Positions 6,875 to 15,498 are shown, numbered from the stretch's first letter. The stretch is 32,398 bases of DNA from Acidimicrobiia bacterium (GCA_016650365.1 JAENVV010000030.1:1-32398), one strand, 5' to 3'. Notes: a model not told the origin generated them from the sequence alone. Program-made: numbers and translations.

Positions 6875-7971
6875 CAGTACCGCACCCGCGGGTCAAGCAG
6901 TGAATACAAGATATCTACGGCAAGCGAAATCATGGCGACAAAGATCGCAAACATCGTGACAACGCTTTGCACGGCCGTGAAGTCGCGAGCCAAGATTCGA
7001 TCAATGAGATACCGGCCCATGCCTGGCCAGGAAAACACCGACTCGGTCAAGACGGCTCCCGCCAACAGGATCGCCACCTGGAGACCGATCAAGGTCACCA
7101 CCGGGATCATGGCATTCTTCAAGGCGTGGCCATAGACGACCACCAGCTCCTTGATACCTCGAGCCCGAGCCGCGGTGATGTAATCCTGCTGGAGCGTCTC
7201 GATGACGTTGATACGGGTCAGTCGAACGAAGACGCCTGACAGAACCAGCCCGAGCGTGGTGACAGGCAGAACGAGGTGAATCAGAACGCTTCGAAACGCC
7301 ACCCAGTTTCCGGACAAAACGGAATCAATGACAAGAATATTCGTCGTACGTTCCAGCCCGATCCCGGTGATCGCGTCGATACGGCCCGAGACCGGCAGCC
7401 AGCCCAATTTCACACTGAAAATGAGCTGAAACATCAATCCGAGCCAGAAAACTGGAATCGAGTAGATGATCACCGAGAACAGGCGAATGGCGTAGTCAGG
7501 CGCCTGTCTTCGTCGGTGAGCGGCAATCGTTCCAGGGATCAGGCCGATCAGCAGAGCAAGCACGGTCGCCGGCACCACCAGCTCCAGCGTGGCCGGGAAC
7601 CGTTCGCCCATTTCATCCGCAATCGGACGGCGGCCCTCGGTCAACGCAGTCCCGAGGTCAAACCTGGCGACATCGCCCAAGAAGCGACCGTATTGAACGA
7701 TCAGCGGGTCGTTGAGACCCAGATCGTCGATCATTCTGGCTTTCAGCTCCGGCGAGCCCCTTGGCCCGAGCGCACTCGTGACAGGATCACCGGGAAGCAA
7801 CCGCAGAACCACGAAGATCACGGTCGCCAGAATAAAGATCATTGGAAGGGTGAGGATGATCCGGGTTACGACATAGCGCCGCAAACCTGAGCTTCCCCGC
7901 ACAAACACATATGTCAAACCCGCCAAAGCAGGAATACCGATTATCAGGAATGTGAGTGCCAAAGGATGCAC
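6874..7971 (-). CDS. Peptide-type ABC permease (OppB/DppB type)
   Basis: This is the second permease, 365 aa. The usual family start corresponds to about residue 30 (LRRYVVTRIILTLPM). Here an additional hydrophobic helix at about 4-24 precedes it. I keep the GTG start at 7971 because AGGAGG lies upstream at suitable distance. Conserved elements include the LLPGDP stretch (58-63), the DLG segment after helix 1 (105-107), and an EAA-type loop (ITAARARGIKELVVVYGHALKNAMIPV, about 265-291) that contacts the ATPases. The Shine-Dalgarno sequence can be hidden in a hairpin formed with the 3' UTR of the binding-protein gene (7978-8019). Confidence 0.92.
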   Translation of the reverse strand: MHPLALTFLIIGIPALAGLTYVFVRGSSGLRRYVVTRIILTLPMIFILATVIFVVLRLLPGDPVTSALGPRGSPELKARMIDDLGLNDPLIVQYGRFLGDVARFDLGTALTEGRRPIADEMGERFPATLELVVPATVLALLIGLIPGTIAAHRRRQAPDYAIRLFSVIIYSIPVFWLGLMFQLIFSVKLGWLPVSGRIDAITGIGLERTTNILVIDSVLSGNWVAFRSVLIHLVLPVTTLGLVLSGVFVRLTRINVIETLQQDYITAARARGIKELVVVYGHALKNAMIPVVTLIGLQVAILLAGAVLTESVFSWPGMGRYLIDRILARDFTAVQSVVTMFAIFVAMISLAVDILYSLLDPRVRY

Positions 7972-7977
7972 CCAGAT

Positions 7978-8043
7978 CCTCCTCTGAAGAACGGGAAAAT
8001 CGGAAACAGTCAGAGGAGGGGGCGGGACGTCCGCCCCCTCCTC
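7978..8043 (-). promoter_or_regulatory. Mutually exclusive hairpins between binding-protein and permease genes
   Basis: Stem A pairs 8013-8025 with 8031-8043: 13 bp without mismatch, GC-rich, 5-nt loop. Stem B pairs CAGAGGAGG (8011-8019 on the plus strand) with CCTCCTCTG (7978-7986): 9 bp. In the minus-strand transcript, stem B covers the AGGAGG Shine-Dalgarno sequence of the permease gene that starts at 7971. Bases 8013-8019 take part in both stems, so only one can form. Stem A begins 17 nt after the binding-protein stop and lacks a T-tract, so it fits 3'-end protection or partial termination that keeps SBP mRNA in excess. The switching is inferred from pairing alone. Confidence 0.6.
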
Positions 8044-8060
8044 CGATCGTCAATACCGTG

Positions 8061-9794
8061 TTATTTGCTGGTATCCAGCAACTCGTAGTGCAGATCGAAC
8101 GTCGGCCCAATGTTCAGGGATTCGATCGTTGCCGCGGCATCGTCGGCCGAGATGTAATCCCAGTAGACGACATGCTCCGGCAGGAAGAACAGCGGCAACG
8201 TGGTTACGTTCTCGGCGAACTTCTCCTGCAGGTCCGCATACAAGGCTGCCCGGGCATCCACATCCGTTTCGGTGCCTGCCTGGACCAGCAGGTCCATGAG
8301 CGCCTGGGCGTCGGCGTCAATCGGCTCGTTGGTGTCGGGGTCGGTAATCATGGTTCCGAGTCCACCGTTGTTCATGAACGGGGCCAGATAGTTGTCCGGG
8401 TCCGGATAGTCGAAGAACCAGCCCAACAGCGAAACCGCATAGTCCTGGCCTCCGATGACGGCCCCGATGTAGGTTGACCACTCTTGAGAGATGATCTCAA
8501 CATCGATCATGCCGGACGCCTCATACTGCTCGCTGAGGAGCTGAATAAGGTCGGCTGCCGTGCCACCGTAGTGCTCTGGCGGATACGCGACCTGGAGCTG
8601 AAGCTTATTCGTCTCCGAATAGCCCGCCGCCGTCAAGAACGCCTGAGCGGCCGGAATATCGGGAGCACCGAACACATCGTCGAACGCCTCATTGGCTCCA
8701 AGGAAGCCGACGGGGATCATCGAATAGAGCGGTTCGGCAGTTCCGGCATAGACCCGGTCGGAGATTTCGTCACGGTCGACGAGCGCCGCGAGGGCTTTTC
8801 TCACATCCGCATTGTCAGTGGGTGCCAGTTGATGATTGATAACCATGAACCGCACACCACCGCCGGGAACGGTGCCCACAGTCAGACCGTCGACGCCTTC
8901 GAGTTCCGCCAGCAGATCTGGTTGGCCGATGGTCCGCCAGGCAATATCGATCTCACCCCTGCCGTCTTTAACAGTTTCGATGGCTTTGGCCATCGTCGGA
9001 GCGTCGTTGAAGTAGCGGATGATGATTCGGTCGACCTTCGGAGCAGGAGCGGAACCGGCGTAATACGGGTTCGGCTCCAATACCGTCTGCTCCCCTGGAA
9101 CATACTCGGTGATCATCCACACGCCGACACCGTAGACCGGCGCGTCGGGGAACTCGACGAGGGCATCCAACGGAAAATCAGGGTGCATAGGCATATACGG
9201 TGCACCGGTCACGACCTGGGGGAAGTAACCGAAAGCATCCTTCAGGGTGATCTCCACCGTGCGGTCGTCGACGGCCCGATAGGACTCGATAAATGGTGTG
9301 CCAAGCGCACCACCGACGCCGCCGGATCCGTCAAGCGTAAGCATGCGGGTGAGATGATCAACATACATGTTGGCGTCCAACTCGGTACCGTCGCCAAAGA
9401 AAATGTCATCTCGCAGATTGAACGTATAGACAAGTCCGTCATCACTTACCGAGTAGTCACTCGCCAAACCGGGAACGATGTCGGTCGTACCTGGAGCAAA
9501 GCTAAGCAAAGCCTCTCCGATGTTCCGGAGGAGTTCCCAGTCGTGAATGGCGTAGGCGTCGGCAGAGTCAAGTCCGGCGATCGAGTCTGTCGTTCCGATA
9601 ATGATCGTTTTCGGACCTGCAGGTTCGGCAGGCACCGTTGTATCGGTTGACCCGGTTGTCGTGGTCGGTGCTGCTGCCGTTGTGTCGGGCGTGTCAACCG
9701 CGGCCACGGTGGTGGTCGAAGAATCTCCCCCACAAGCGGCGGCCAACACCGACAAAACAACCAGCAGAACAAGCCATTTAGTGGTTCGTTTCAT
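8061..9794 (-). CDS. ABC importer substrate-binding lipoprotein (SBP family 5, peptide type)
   Basis: This is the extracytoplasmic solute receptor for the importer encoded downstream. I start at ATG 9794, preceded by an AAGAAGGGA-type ribosome site, although the frame stays open to 9968. This gives 577 aa beginning with MKRTTKW, a hydrophobic helix and the lipobox LAAAC, then a Thr/Ala/Asp-rich spacer of about 45 residues. The mature part has the family-5 order: an N-terminal GTTDSIAGLDSADAYAIHDWELLRNIGEALLSF-like lobe; DDGLVYTFNLRDDIFFGDGTELDA, typical of DppA/OppA proteins; and a C-terminal FFDYPDPDNYLAPF stretch. It is first in a five-gene operon and separated from the rest by a strong hairpin. 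Confidence 0.93.
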   Translation of the reverse strand: MKRTTKWLVLLVVLSVLAAACGGDSSTTTVAAVDTPDTTAAAPTTTTGSTDTTVPAEPAGPKTIIIGTTDSIAGLDSADAYAIHDWELLRNIGEALLSFAPGTTDIVPGLASDYSVSDDGLVYTFNLRDDIFFGDGTELDANMYVDHLTRMLTLDGSGGVGGALGTPFIESYRAVDDRTVEITLKDAFGYFPQVVTGAPYMPMHPDFPLDALVEFPDAPVYGVGVWMITEYVPGEQTVLEPNPYYAGSAPAPKVDRIIIRYFNDAPTMAKAIETVKDGRGEIDIAWRTIGQPDLLAELEGVDGLTVGTVPGGGVRFMVINHQLAPTDNADVRKALAALVDRDEISDRVYAGTAEPLYSMIPVGFLGANEAFDDVFGAPDIPAAQAFLTAAGYSETNKLQLQVAYPPEHYGGTAADLIQLLSEQYEASGMIDVEIISQEWSTYIGAVIGGQDYAVSLLGWFFDYPDPDNYLAPFMNNGGLGTMITDPDTNEPIDADAQALMDLLVQAGTETDVDARAALYADLQEKFAENVTTLPLFFLPEHVVYWDYISADDAAATIESLNIGPTFDLHYELLDTSK

Positions 9795-9993
9795 AAATAG
9801 TCCCTTCTTGTATGCATCCAGCCAGGCAGATGCGGCACCTAAACTACAACTCCCAAGTCGATCGCGCTCACGCACGGCCGGAATCGCAACGCGAACGCTA
9901 GCCCGCCAGCCGCGGGTCGTCGAAAAACGATCTGATTGCGATACTGCTCGCAAGACGATTCGGCCCACATGTCTTGCTCTACCCTATGTTCTG
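9795..9993. promoter_or_regulatory. Divergent intergenic region between SBP and CLC genes
   Basis: This 199-nt gap separates the divergent binding-protein and CLC genes, so promoters for both must lie here or overlap the genes. The SBP side carries a clear ribosome site. The CLC side has no Shine-Dalgarno sequence before ATG 9994 but has ACCCTATGTT just upstream, compatible with a -10 box and a short or absent leader. I see no operator palindrome strong enough to name. Confidence 0.35.
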
Positions 9994-12069
9994 ATGGTTA
10001 GCCGATTCCTTAACAAGCCCAAGCGAGACGAGGCCGGGCCCGCCTTAAGTACCACCGGAGACACCGCGGCATTCCTTGGCGTGTCTGTCGTGGTCGGGGT
10101 CCTGGTCGGAGCGGCCGCGGCAGTGTTGATCTGGTCCACCGACGGGCTCTCTGAAACGCTCGGCCGACTTGGCGAAGGGTGGGGAGCCGGCAAATACCTG
10201 GTTCTCATCACCCTTCCTCTCGGCCTGTGGGCGGCTCACACGATCTCAAAACGATTCGCTCCCGACACCATCGGCGACGGCGTCCCGGAAGCCACAGCTG
10301 CGCTGGCCCTGCACTCGGGCTATTTGCCTACCCGGTCCCTATTCTACAAGATCCTCGTGACCGCATTGTCCATTGGCGGTGGCGGGTCGGCCGGCCGGGA
10401 GGGTCCGATCGTGCAGATCGGCGCCACTATCGGATCGTCGATCGCCCGCCATACTGGCCTTACCGAGGACCAGGTCAAGAGCCTGGTCGCCGCAGGAGCC
10501 GGGGCCGCAATTGGCGCCGCCTTCAACGCCCCTATCGCCGGCATGCTGTTCGCCATGGAGGTCATCCTCGGAAACTTCGCGACCCGACACCTCAGCTCCG
10601 TCGTGGTTGCGTCGGTGGCCGCGGCCGTCACCACCCGGAGCCTGGTCGGTGCTGAAGAAGCAGCACTGCGTGCTCCCCTCTACCTACTCAATGACCCACG
10701 TGAGCTATTCCTTTACGCGATTCTCGGCCTTCTGGTGGTACCGGTCGCCTGGGCGTTTCTGAAACTTCTCGACCGAGCAGAGCGTCCTCCCGAATGGATC
10801 GCCAAACGAAGCTGGCTGCGTCCAATCACCTTTGGTCTGATCGTGGCGGGGCTCGGCGTCATTGAGCCAAGTATCCTCGGGACCGGGCAAGACTTCATCA
10901 ACGAAGTCCTCCGCGCCGCGACCGGGGGTTCGTTTGTTTGGTACACCCTCTTGGCCATAATGGCGCTGAAGGTGCTGGCAACGTCCATCACGCTTTCGTC
11001 GGGAGGGTCTGGTGGGGCGTTCTTCCCCAGTCTCTTCATCGGTGCGACGCTTGGCGCCTCGTTCGCTCTCTTCGTGGCGCCGATCTGGGGCTTTTCCTAC
11101 CTCAATCCGGGAGCATTCGCGGTCGTCGGAATGGCGGCCACCTTCGCGGCTGTCGGACGAGCCCCATTGACGGCGATCCTGATCGTGTTTGAAGTAACTG
11201 GACTCGAATACGGCCTGGTGCTTCCGCTCATGCTGACAACGATTCTGGCAACGGCAGTCGTTGACCGTATCCACCCCGAGAGCGCCTACACCATGCCGCT
11301 CGTGAGACGAGGAATTCGACTCGTCCGGACCACGGAAGTCGACTTACTCGACACCGTCAGCGTGCGCCAGGTCATGGCTCCGCCGCGCTCCGTACCTCCG
11401 ACCTACACCCTCGACGAAGCCAGTGCTGTTTTTGACCAATACCGTCACCACGGACTTCCGGTAGTCGACAAGGACCGGCTGGTCGGAATCCTGACAGTGA
11501 CCGACATCGTTCGGGCGCGGGCCACCCCAGACAAGCCAACCGCCCGGGAGGCGATGACGACCCGGCCCGTAACGGTGACCCCCGACACCCATGTATCGGT
11601 AGCACTCGAGCGCATGGCCGCTCTAGGCGTCGGGCGACTCCCGGTTGTCGCCAACGACAACCCGAACAAGCTGGTCGGCATTTTCGGCCGGGACGGGGCA
11701 GTTCAGGCCTACCACATCGGTCTGGCATCCAGCACCGGCCAAAGTCTCGACCGTCAGCGGTTCCGGCAACGGACCGACCCGGGGGCTTCGTTCTTCGACT
11801 TCCGCATTCCGCCCGGATCCGTGGCCGACGGACAACCACTGCGCGTCGTTCCATGGCCCGAAGGTTGCACCCTTGTATCGGTTCGGAGGGGTAGAGCGGT
11901 GATGGTGCCAACGGGTGATACTGCGCTCATGGCCGGCGATGTCATTACGGCATTCGGCACCACGGGCGGCCGGAGCAGGGTCATCGAACGACTCAATGCC
12001 ACGGCTGACGAACCCACCGCCGAGATCATGCTCCACGACGTTGCGGAATCCGGGCCGGAAGAGAAATAG
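9994..12069 (+). CDS. CLC-family chloride channel/transporter with CBS pair and TrkA-C-like domain
   Basis: This is a membrane anion protein of 691 aa. The start at ATG 9994 is chosen because the upstream open frame runs antisense through the SBP signal region. The ion-path motifs are GDGVP (94-98, GSGIP position), GREGP (134-138) with gating glutamate E136, GGSGGAFFP (337-345) and Y432 in the last helix (EcClC Y445 equivalent). The internal proton glutamate of EcClC (E203) aligns with V190 in FAMEV, the residue found in CLC channels. Cytosolic CBS domains lie at about 455-510 and 520-572. Then a TrkA-C/RCK-C-like domain (about 600-668) ends the protein. Channel-type conduction is suggested by V190 but not proven. 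Confidence 0.92.
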   Translation: MVSRFLNKPKRDEAGPALSTTGDTAAFLGVSVVVGVLVGAAAAVLIWSTDGLSETLGRLGEGWGAGKYLVLITLPLGLWAAHTISKRFAPDTIGDGVPEATAALALHSGYLPTRSLFYKILVTALSIGGGGSAGREGPIVQIGATIGSSIARHTGLTEDQVKSLVAAGAGAAIGAAFNAPIAGMLFAMEVILGNFATRHLSSVVVASVAAAVTTRSLVGAEEAALRAPLYLLNDPRELFLYAILGLLVVPVAWAFLKLLDRAERPPEWIAKRSWLRPITFGLIVAGLGVIEPSILGTGQDFINEVLRAATGGSFVWYTLLAIMALKVLATSITLSSGGSGGAFFPSLFIGATLGASFALFVAPIWGFSYLNPGAFAVVGMAATFAAVGRAPLTAILIVFEVTGLEYGLVLPLMLTTILATAVVDRIHPESAYTMPLVRRGIRLVRTTEVDLLDTVSVRQVMAPPRSVPPTYTLDEASAVFDQYRHHGLPVVDKDRLVGILTVTDIVRARATPDKPTAREAMTTRPVTVTPDTHVSVALERMAALGVGRLPVVANDNPNKLVGIFGRDGAVQAYHIGLASSTGQSLDRQRFRQRTDPGASFFDFRIPPGSVADGQPLRVVPWPEGCTLVSVRRGRAVMVPTGDTALMAGDVITAFGTTGGRSRVIERLNATADEPTAEIMLHDVAESGPEEK

Positions 12070-12204
12070 CTGCCACGCTTTGTGGTCAACCGGACAGCCT
12101 CGTTCGGCCTAATTTCGGGACCGCCGGTAGCCTGCACTCCAACCAGTACGCCTTCGGCCAAACCGGCGTTCACCCGGTGGACGCCAACTGAGGAGACAAC
12201 CCAT

Positions 12205-13401
12205 TTGACCAAGTGCAGACAGCTCCTGGCGTTGCTAGCAGTTCTAGCGTTACTGGCCGCAGCCTGCGGAGGTCAATCAACCGCCAGAACCACCGTCACA
12301 ACCGGTGATACCCTCGGGGCGGCCGATCCTATAGACGCCTCCACACCCGAAACCACGGAAGACGATTCCGCCGCCAAGCCTGGCGAAGGAATCGAGCTGA
12401 CCATGGCGCGCGCCAACTGGTCGTCCGGCTATTTCCAAGCAGCTGTGTACCGCCAACTCCTAGAAGAGCTTGGCTACATCGTCTCAGACCCATCCGAGCT
12501 CGAACTTAGCCCGTCGACGGCGTACCTCGGTATGGCCCAGCACGATTTCGACTTCTGGGTCAACAGCTGGTACCCGGGCCACGCGAGCTGGCTCGCTACC
12601 GAACTGCCTGACGGAACGAAGGTCGGCGACCATGTCAGCGTGGTGGGTGAGGAAATGATGGCCGGCGGGCTGCAGGGCTATCTGATCACCAAGGCCTTCG
12701 CCGACGAATACGGCGTCACCCATCTCGATCAGATCAATGATGATCCGGAGATCCTGGCTGCCTTCGACGCCGGCGACCCGGTCCCCGGAAATGGCATCGC
12801 CGACATTTACGGCTGCCCGGAGACCTACACCTGCGACAACGTCATCGCGAACCAGATTGCTTTTTCCGGTTGGGAGAACATCCGCCAGATGATCGCTGAT
12901 TACGATTCCATGGTTGGTGAGGCAATATCAAAGGCACAAGCCGGCGAGCCGATGATTATCTACACCTGGACGCCCAGCGCACCTATTACGAAGCTCATTC
13001 CGGGTACCAACGTTTACTGGCTAGCGGTCGACGAAGTCATCGACGACTCCAACCCGACCAACCAGGAAGGCGGCGAGTCCCACGACCAGCGGCCCGGAAC
13101 GGCCAACCTCGGGGCGGATGTCTGTCCGGCTGCAGCCGGCGCAGATACGTGCCAACTCGGGTGGATTGCAGCTGACATTCAGGTGACTGCCAACAACGAC
13201 TTCCTGGTCGAGAACCCGGCTGCCGCCAAACTGTTGGAACTCGTCAAGCTCCCGATCGTCGACGTTTCGCTCGCAAATATCGAACAGGATGGCGGACGCA
13301 ACAGCAACGACGATGTCAACGCCCTGGCGTCCGAGTGGATCGCGAACAACCGCGACTTCGTCGATGCCTGGATCAACGAGGCAGCCGCGGCAGGCAACTA
13401 G
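12205..13401 (+). CDS. Glycine betaine/proline-type ABC substrate-binding lipoprotein (ProX/OpuAC family)
   Basis: This is a secreted lipoprotein receptor for quaternary-ammonium-type solutes. The TTG at 12205 is the best start: GAGGAG at 12190-12195 precedes it by 9 nt, and the protein then opens with a basic end, a Leu/Ala-rich helix and an AAAC lipobox. Length is 398 aa. Family features include the early WSSGYF segment, the STAYLGMAQHDFDFWVNSW stretch and YTWTP near the C-terminal half, with several Trp/Tyr/Phe residues that could form the aromatic cage for a trimethylammonium group. No betaine permease or ATPase gene adjoins it, so it must work with partners encoded elsewhere. The substrate is assigned only to family level. 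Confidence 0.85.
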   Translation: MTKCRQLLALLAVLALLAAACGGQSTARTTVTTGDTLGAADPIDASTPETTEDDSAAKPGEGIELTMARANWSSGYFQAAVYRQLLEELGYIVSDPSELELSPSTAYLGMAQHDFDFWVNSWYPGHASWLATELPDGTKVGDHVSVVGEEMMAGGLQGYLITKAFADEYGVTHLDQINDDPEILAAFDAGDPVPGNGIADIYGCPETYTCDNVIANQIAFSGWENIRQMIADYDSMVGEAISKAQAGEPMIIYTWTPSAPITKLIPGTNVYWLAVDEVIDDSNPTNQEGGESHDQRPGTANLGADVCPAAAGADTCQLGWIAADIQVTANNDFLVENPAAAKLLELVKLPIVDVSLANIEQDGGRNSNDDVNALASEWIANNRDFVDAWINEAAAAGN

Positions 13402-13436
13402 CCACGGCGTTGGCCCTTGGTGGCTATGTTCTGGAT

Positions 13437-13880
13437 ATGCACACGTCAATTCGCCCCTTGCAGGCGAGCGACTGGCCAGAGTGGCGACGTCTCTGGACGG
13501 CCTACCTCGACTTCTACAAGACAACTGTCCCGGACGCTGTGTATGCCACCACATTTGCCCGCCTGTTGTCCGATGACGCCCACGAGTTTTCCTGTCTCGT
13601 CATTGAAACTGAAGCGGGACTCGGCGGACTCGCCCATTTCTTGTTCCATCGCGACACGTGGACCACGGCTGATACGTGCTACCTCGAAGACCTCTATGTC
13701 GACGAACCTGGGCGCGGCACGGGCCTGGGACGGGCTCTGATCGAGGCGGTATACCAACAGGCCGACCTGGCTGGAGCGGCCGGAGTCTATTGGTTGACTC
13801 AAGAGTTCAACACGGCCGGTCGTCGACTCTATGACCGCATCGGCAAGCTCACGCCATTCGTCCAATACGAACGGCCATGA
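13437..13880 (+). CDS. GNAT family N-acetyltransferase
   Basis: This is a cytosolic acyl-CoA-dependent acetyltransferase of 147 aa with the GNAT order of elements. The N-terminal substrate part begins IRPLQASDWPEW. A beta strand plus motif A follows (LEDLYVDEPGRGTGLGRALI); R/Q-x-x-G-x-G at about 93-98 binds the CoA pyrophosphate. The ending EFNTAGRRLYDRIG is characteristic of motif B. ATG 13437 begins 35 nt after the betaine receptor gene, and the preceding sequence has no strong Shine-Dalgarno. The acceptor is unknown; small amines or amino acids are common in this subgroup. Confidence 0.85.
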   Translation: MHTSIRPLQASDWPEWRRLWTAYLDFYKTTVPDAVYATTFARLLSDDAHEFSCLVIETEAGLGGLAHFLFHRDTWTTADTCYLEDLYVDEPGRGTGLGRALIEAVYQQADLAGAAGVYWLTQEFNTAGRRLYDRIGKLTPFVQYERP

Positions 13881-13944
13881 ATAAACCTGCCGTGCCCGGC
13901 TCCCGATGTCTCTATCGTTGAACCCATGAACGTGAGTTCCATCT

Positions 13945-14949
13945 GTGACTAATCCGCTGACCGGCCTCGGCTGGTCCGACCACTGGGAGCGACTCCTCGC
14001 CGGGCGTCCCGGCGAACCAGCGCGGGTGATCCGCCACGACGCCAAAGTTCTTACCGTTCAAACCGCTGAGGGGATCATTCGCATTCCTGTCGATAATTCC
14101 AGCGCCAACATCGTCGTTGGAGACTGGATCACCGTAGACGGGGGACGATTCGGAGCTCTGGCAGAGCGTTCATCGCTGCTCACCCGACCCAACGTTCGAG
14201 GCACGGGTGACCAGGTGCTGGCAGCCAACGTCGACGTCGTGTTCGCGGTCTGCGGGCTGGATCGTCCGCTCCCGGCCGGTCGGGTTGACCGGTTGGCAAG
14301 CCTGGCATGGGACGCCGGAGCCGCCCCCATCCTGGTTCTTTCGAAAACCGATCTCGCTACTGACCTCGCCGATATTCGAAAAGAGATGGAAACGCTCCAT
14401 CCCACGTTGGCCATCCTGGAGGTTTCTGCGACGACCGGTGAGGGCATCGCCGAAATGCGGGATGCCACCGCCGGCAAAACAGCCGTGCTGATCGGGGAGT
14501 CGGGGGCCGGTAAGTCCAGCATTGTCAATGCCATGCTTGGCACCGATGCGGCCGAAACCGGGACGGTTCGGGAAGGAGACGGGAAGGGGCGCCATACGAC
14601 CACCGCCAGACAGATCCACACCGTCCCCACCGGCGGTTGCATCGTCGACAGTCCCGGCATCCGCCAGATCGGGATGGTTGGCAATCCTGATGCAGTCGAT
14701 GCCCTGTTCGATGATGTAACCGACCTGGCGGCCGACTGTCGATTCAACGATTGCTCGCACACTTCGGAGCCAGGATGCGCCATCCTGGCGGCCGTCGAAT
14801 CGGGAGCGGTGGACCCGTTGCGATACGAGCGATGGCGCGATCTGGTTGTTGAAGCGGAAGACACCCAGCAGCGGGCCGATGAGCGGGCCAAACGGGAACT
14901 CGCCAGGAGCCAGGGCCGAGGCTCCAAAGGAAGACCGAGGCGGCGCTAG
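13945..14949 (+). CDS. rsgA: Ribosome small-subunit assembly GTPase RsgA
   Basis: RsgA is a GTPase that checks late maturation of the 30S subunit. The 334-aa protein shows the circularly permuted order of the family: an OB-fold region (about 25-85), then G4 SKTD (133-136), G1 GESGAGKS (184-191) and G3 DSPG (235-238). The C-terminal zinc site C-x4-C-x-H-x5-C follows (C265, C270, H272, C278). The start is GTG 13945: the ATG at 13926 is out of frame and gives an eight-codon frame ending at 13952, which overlaps the GTG and may couple translation. The Lys/Arg-rich tail is compatible with RNA binding. Confidence 0.95.
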   Translation: MTNPLTGLGWSDHWERLLAGRPGEPARVIRHDAKVLTVQTAEGIIRIPVDNSSANIVVGDWITVDGGRFGALAERSSLLTRPNVRGTGDQVLAANVDVVFAVCGLDRPLPAGRVDRLASLAWDAGAAPILVLSKTDLATDLADIRKEMETLHPTLAILEVSATTGEGIAEMRDATAGKTAVLIGESGAGKSSIVNAMLGTDAAETGTVREGDGKGRHTTTARQIHTVPTGGCIVDSPGIRQIGMVGNPDAVDALFDDVTDLAADCRFNDCSHTSEPGCAILAAVESGAVDPLRYERWRDLVVEAEDTQQRADERAKRELARSQGRGSKGRPRRR

Positions 14950-15000
14950 CCGTCCGTCCTTCGACCCAGCGCAATCACAACCTGTGGGACAATCAGGCCC

Positions 15001-15498
15001 GTGAACGAAGTCATCGCCCACCTCACGGCCCTCGGAGCCGACTACGAGACACTCGACTGCGACCCTAGTCTGGCTGACACAGCCGACTTCTGCGCGGCCT
15101 ACGGCTTCCGACTCGAAGAATCAGCCAACGCCATACTCATCGCCTCAAAGCGACCTCCAGGGCAATTCGGGTTGTGTCTGGCCCTGGCCAGTACTCGCCT
15201 CGACGTCAACCGGGCGGTTCGCGATGCCATGGGGGTCAAAAAACTATCGTTTGCCTCCGCCGAACAAACCGTCGAGGCGACCGGGATGATGATCGGCGGG
15301 GTTACCCCGTTCGGAATTTCCGCAGACGTGCCGGTCTATGTCGACGAAGCGGTGATGAATGTTCAGCGGGTGATCGTGGGTGGAGGGTCCCGTTCACTCA
15401 AACTCCGGGTCGACCCGGAGGTATTTGGTCGAATGCCAAACGCTCACATTGTGGCGGGCCTGGCAGCTCCGATCGGTCCATCCGCCGACAGCATCTGA
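15001..15498 (+). CDS. YbaK/EbsC-type aminoacyl-tRNA deacylase domain protein
   Basis: This is a 165-aa single-domain protein of the YbaK/ProX-deacylase family, which hydrolyses mischarged tRNAs (for example Cys- or Ala-tRNA-Pro) in trans. Supporting stretches are the early DPSLADTADFCAAYG, then LALASTRLDVNRAVRDAMGVKKLSFASAEQTVEATGMMIGGVTPFGI, which carries the family's characteristic VKKLSFAS-x(n)-TG-x-x-x-GGV-x-P-x-G pattern. The start is GTG 15001. GACAAT at 14988-14993 lies 7 nt before it and there is no Shine-Dalgarno, so a leaderless transcript is possible. The last 55 nt overlap the convergent SRPBCC gene. Confidence 0.88.
   Translation: MNEVIAHLTALGADYETLDCDPSLADTADFCAAYGFRLEESANAILIASKRPPGQFGLCLALASTRLDVNRAVRDAMGVKKLSFASAEQTVEATGMMIGGVTPFGISADVPVYVDEAVMNVQRVIVGGGSRSLKLRVDPEVFGRMPNAHIVAGLAAPIGPSADSI

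Noticed and set aside
8013-8043. Intrinsic terminator between the binding-protein and permease genes
   Set aside because: The stem is strong, but the minus-strand RNA after it reads TGACTGTTT without a U-tract, and the downstream genes need the transcript.
9795-9968. N-terminal extension of the peptide-binding lipoprotein
   Set aside because: It would place 58 Arg-rich residues before a perfect signal peptide; the ATG at 9794 has the ribosome site.
14058-14927. 289-codon minus-strand frame
   Set aside because: It lies wholly antisense to rsgA, whose GTPase and zinc motifs are complete.
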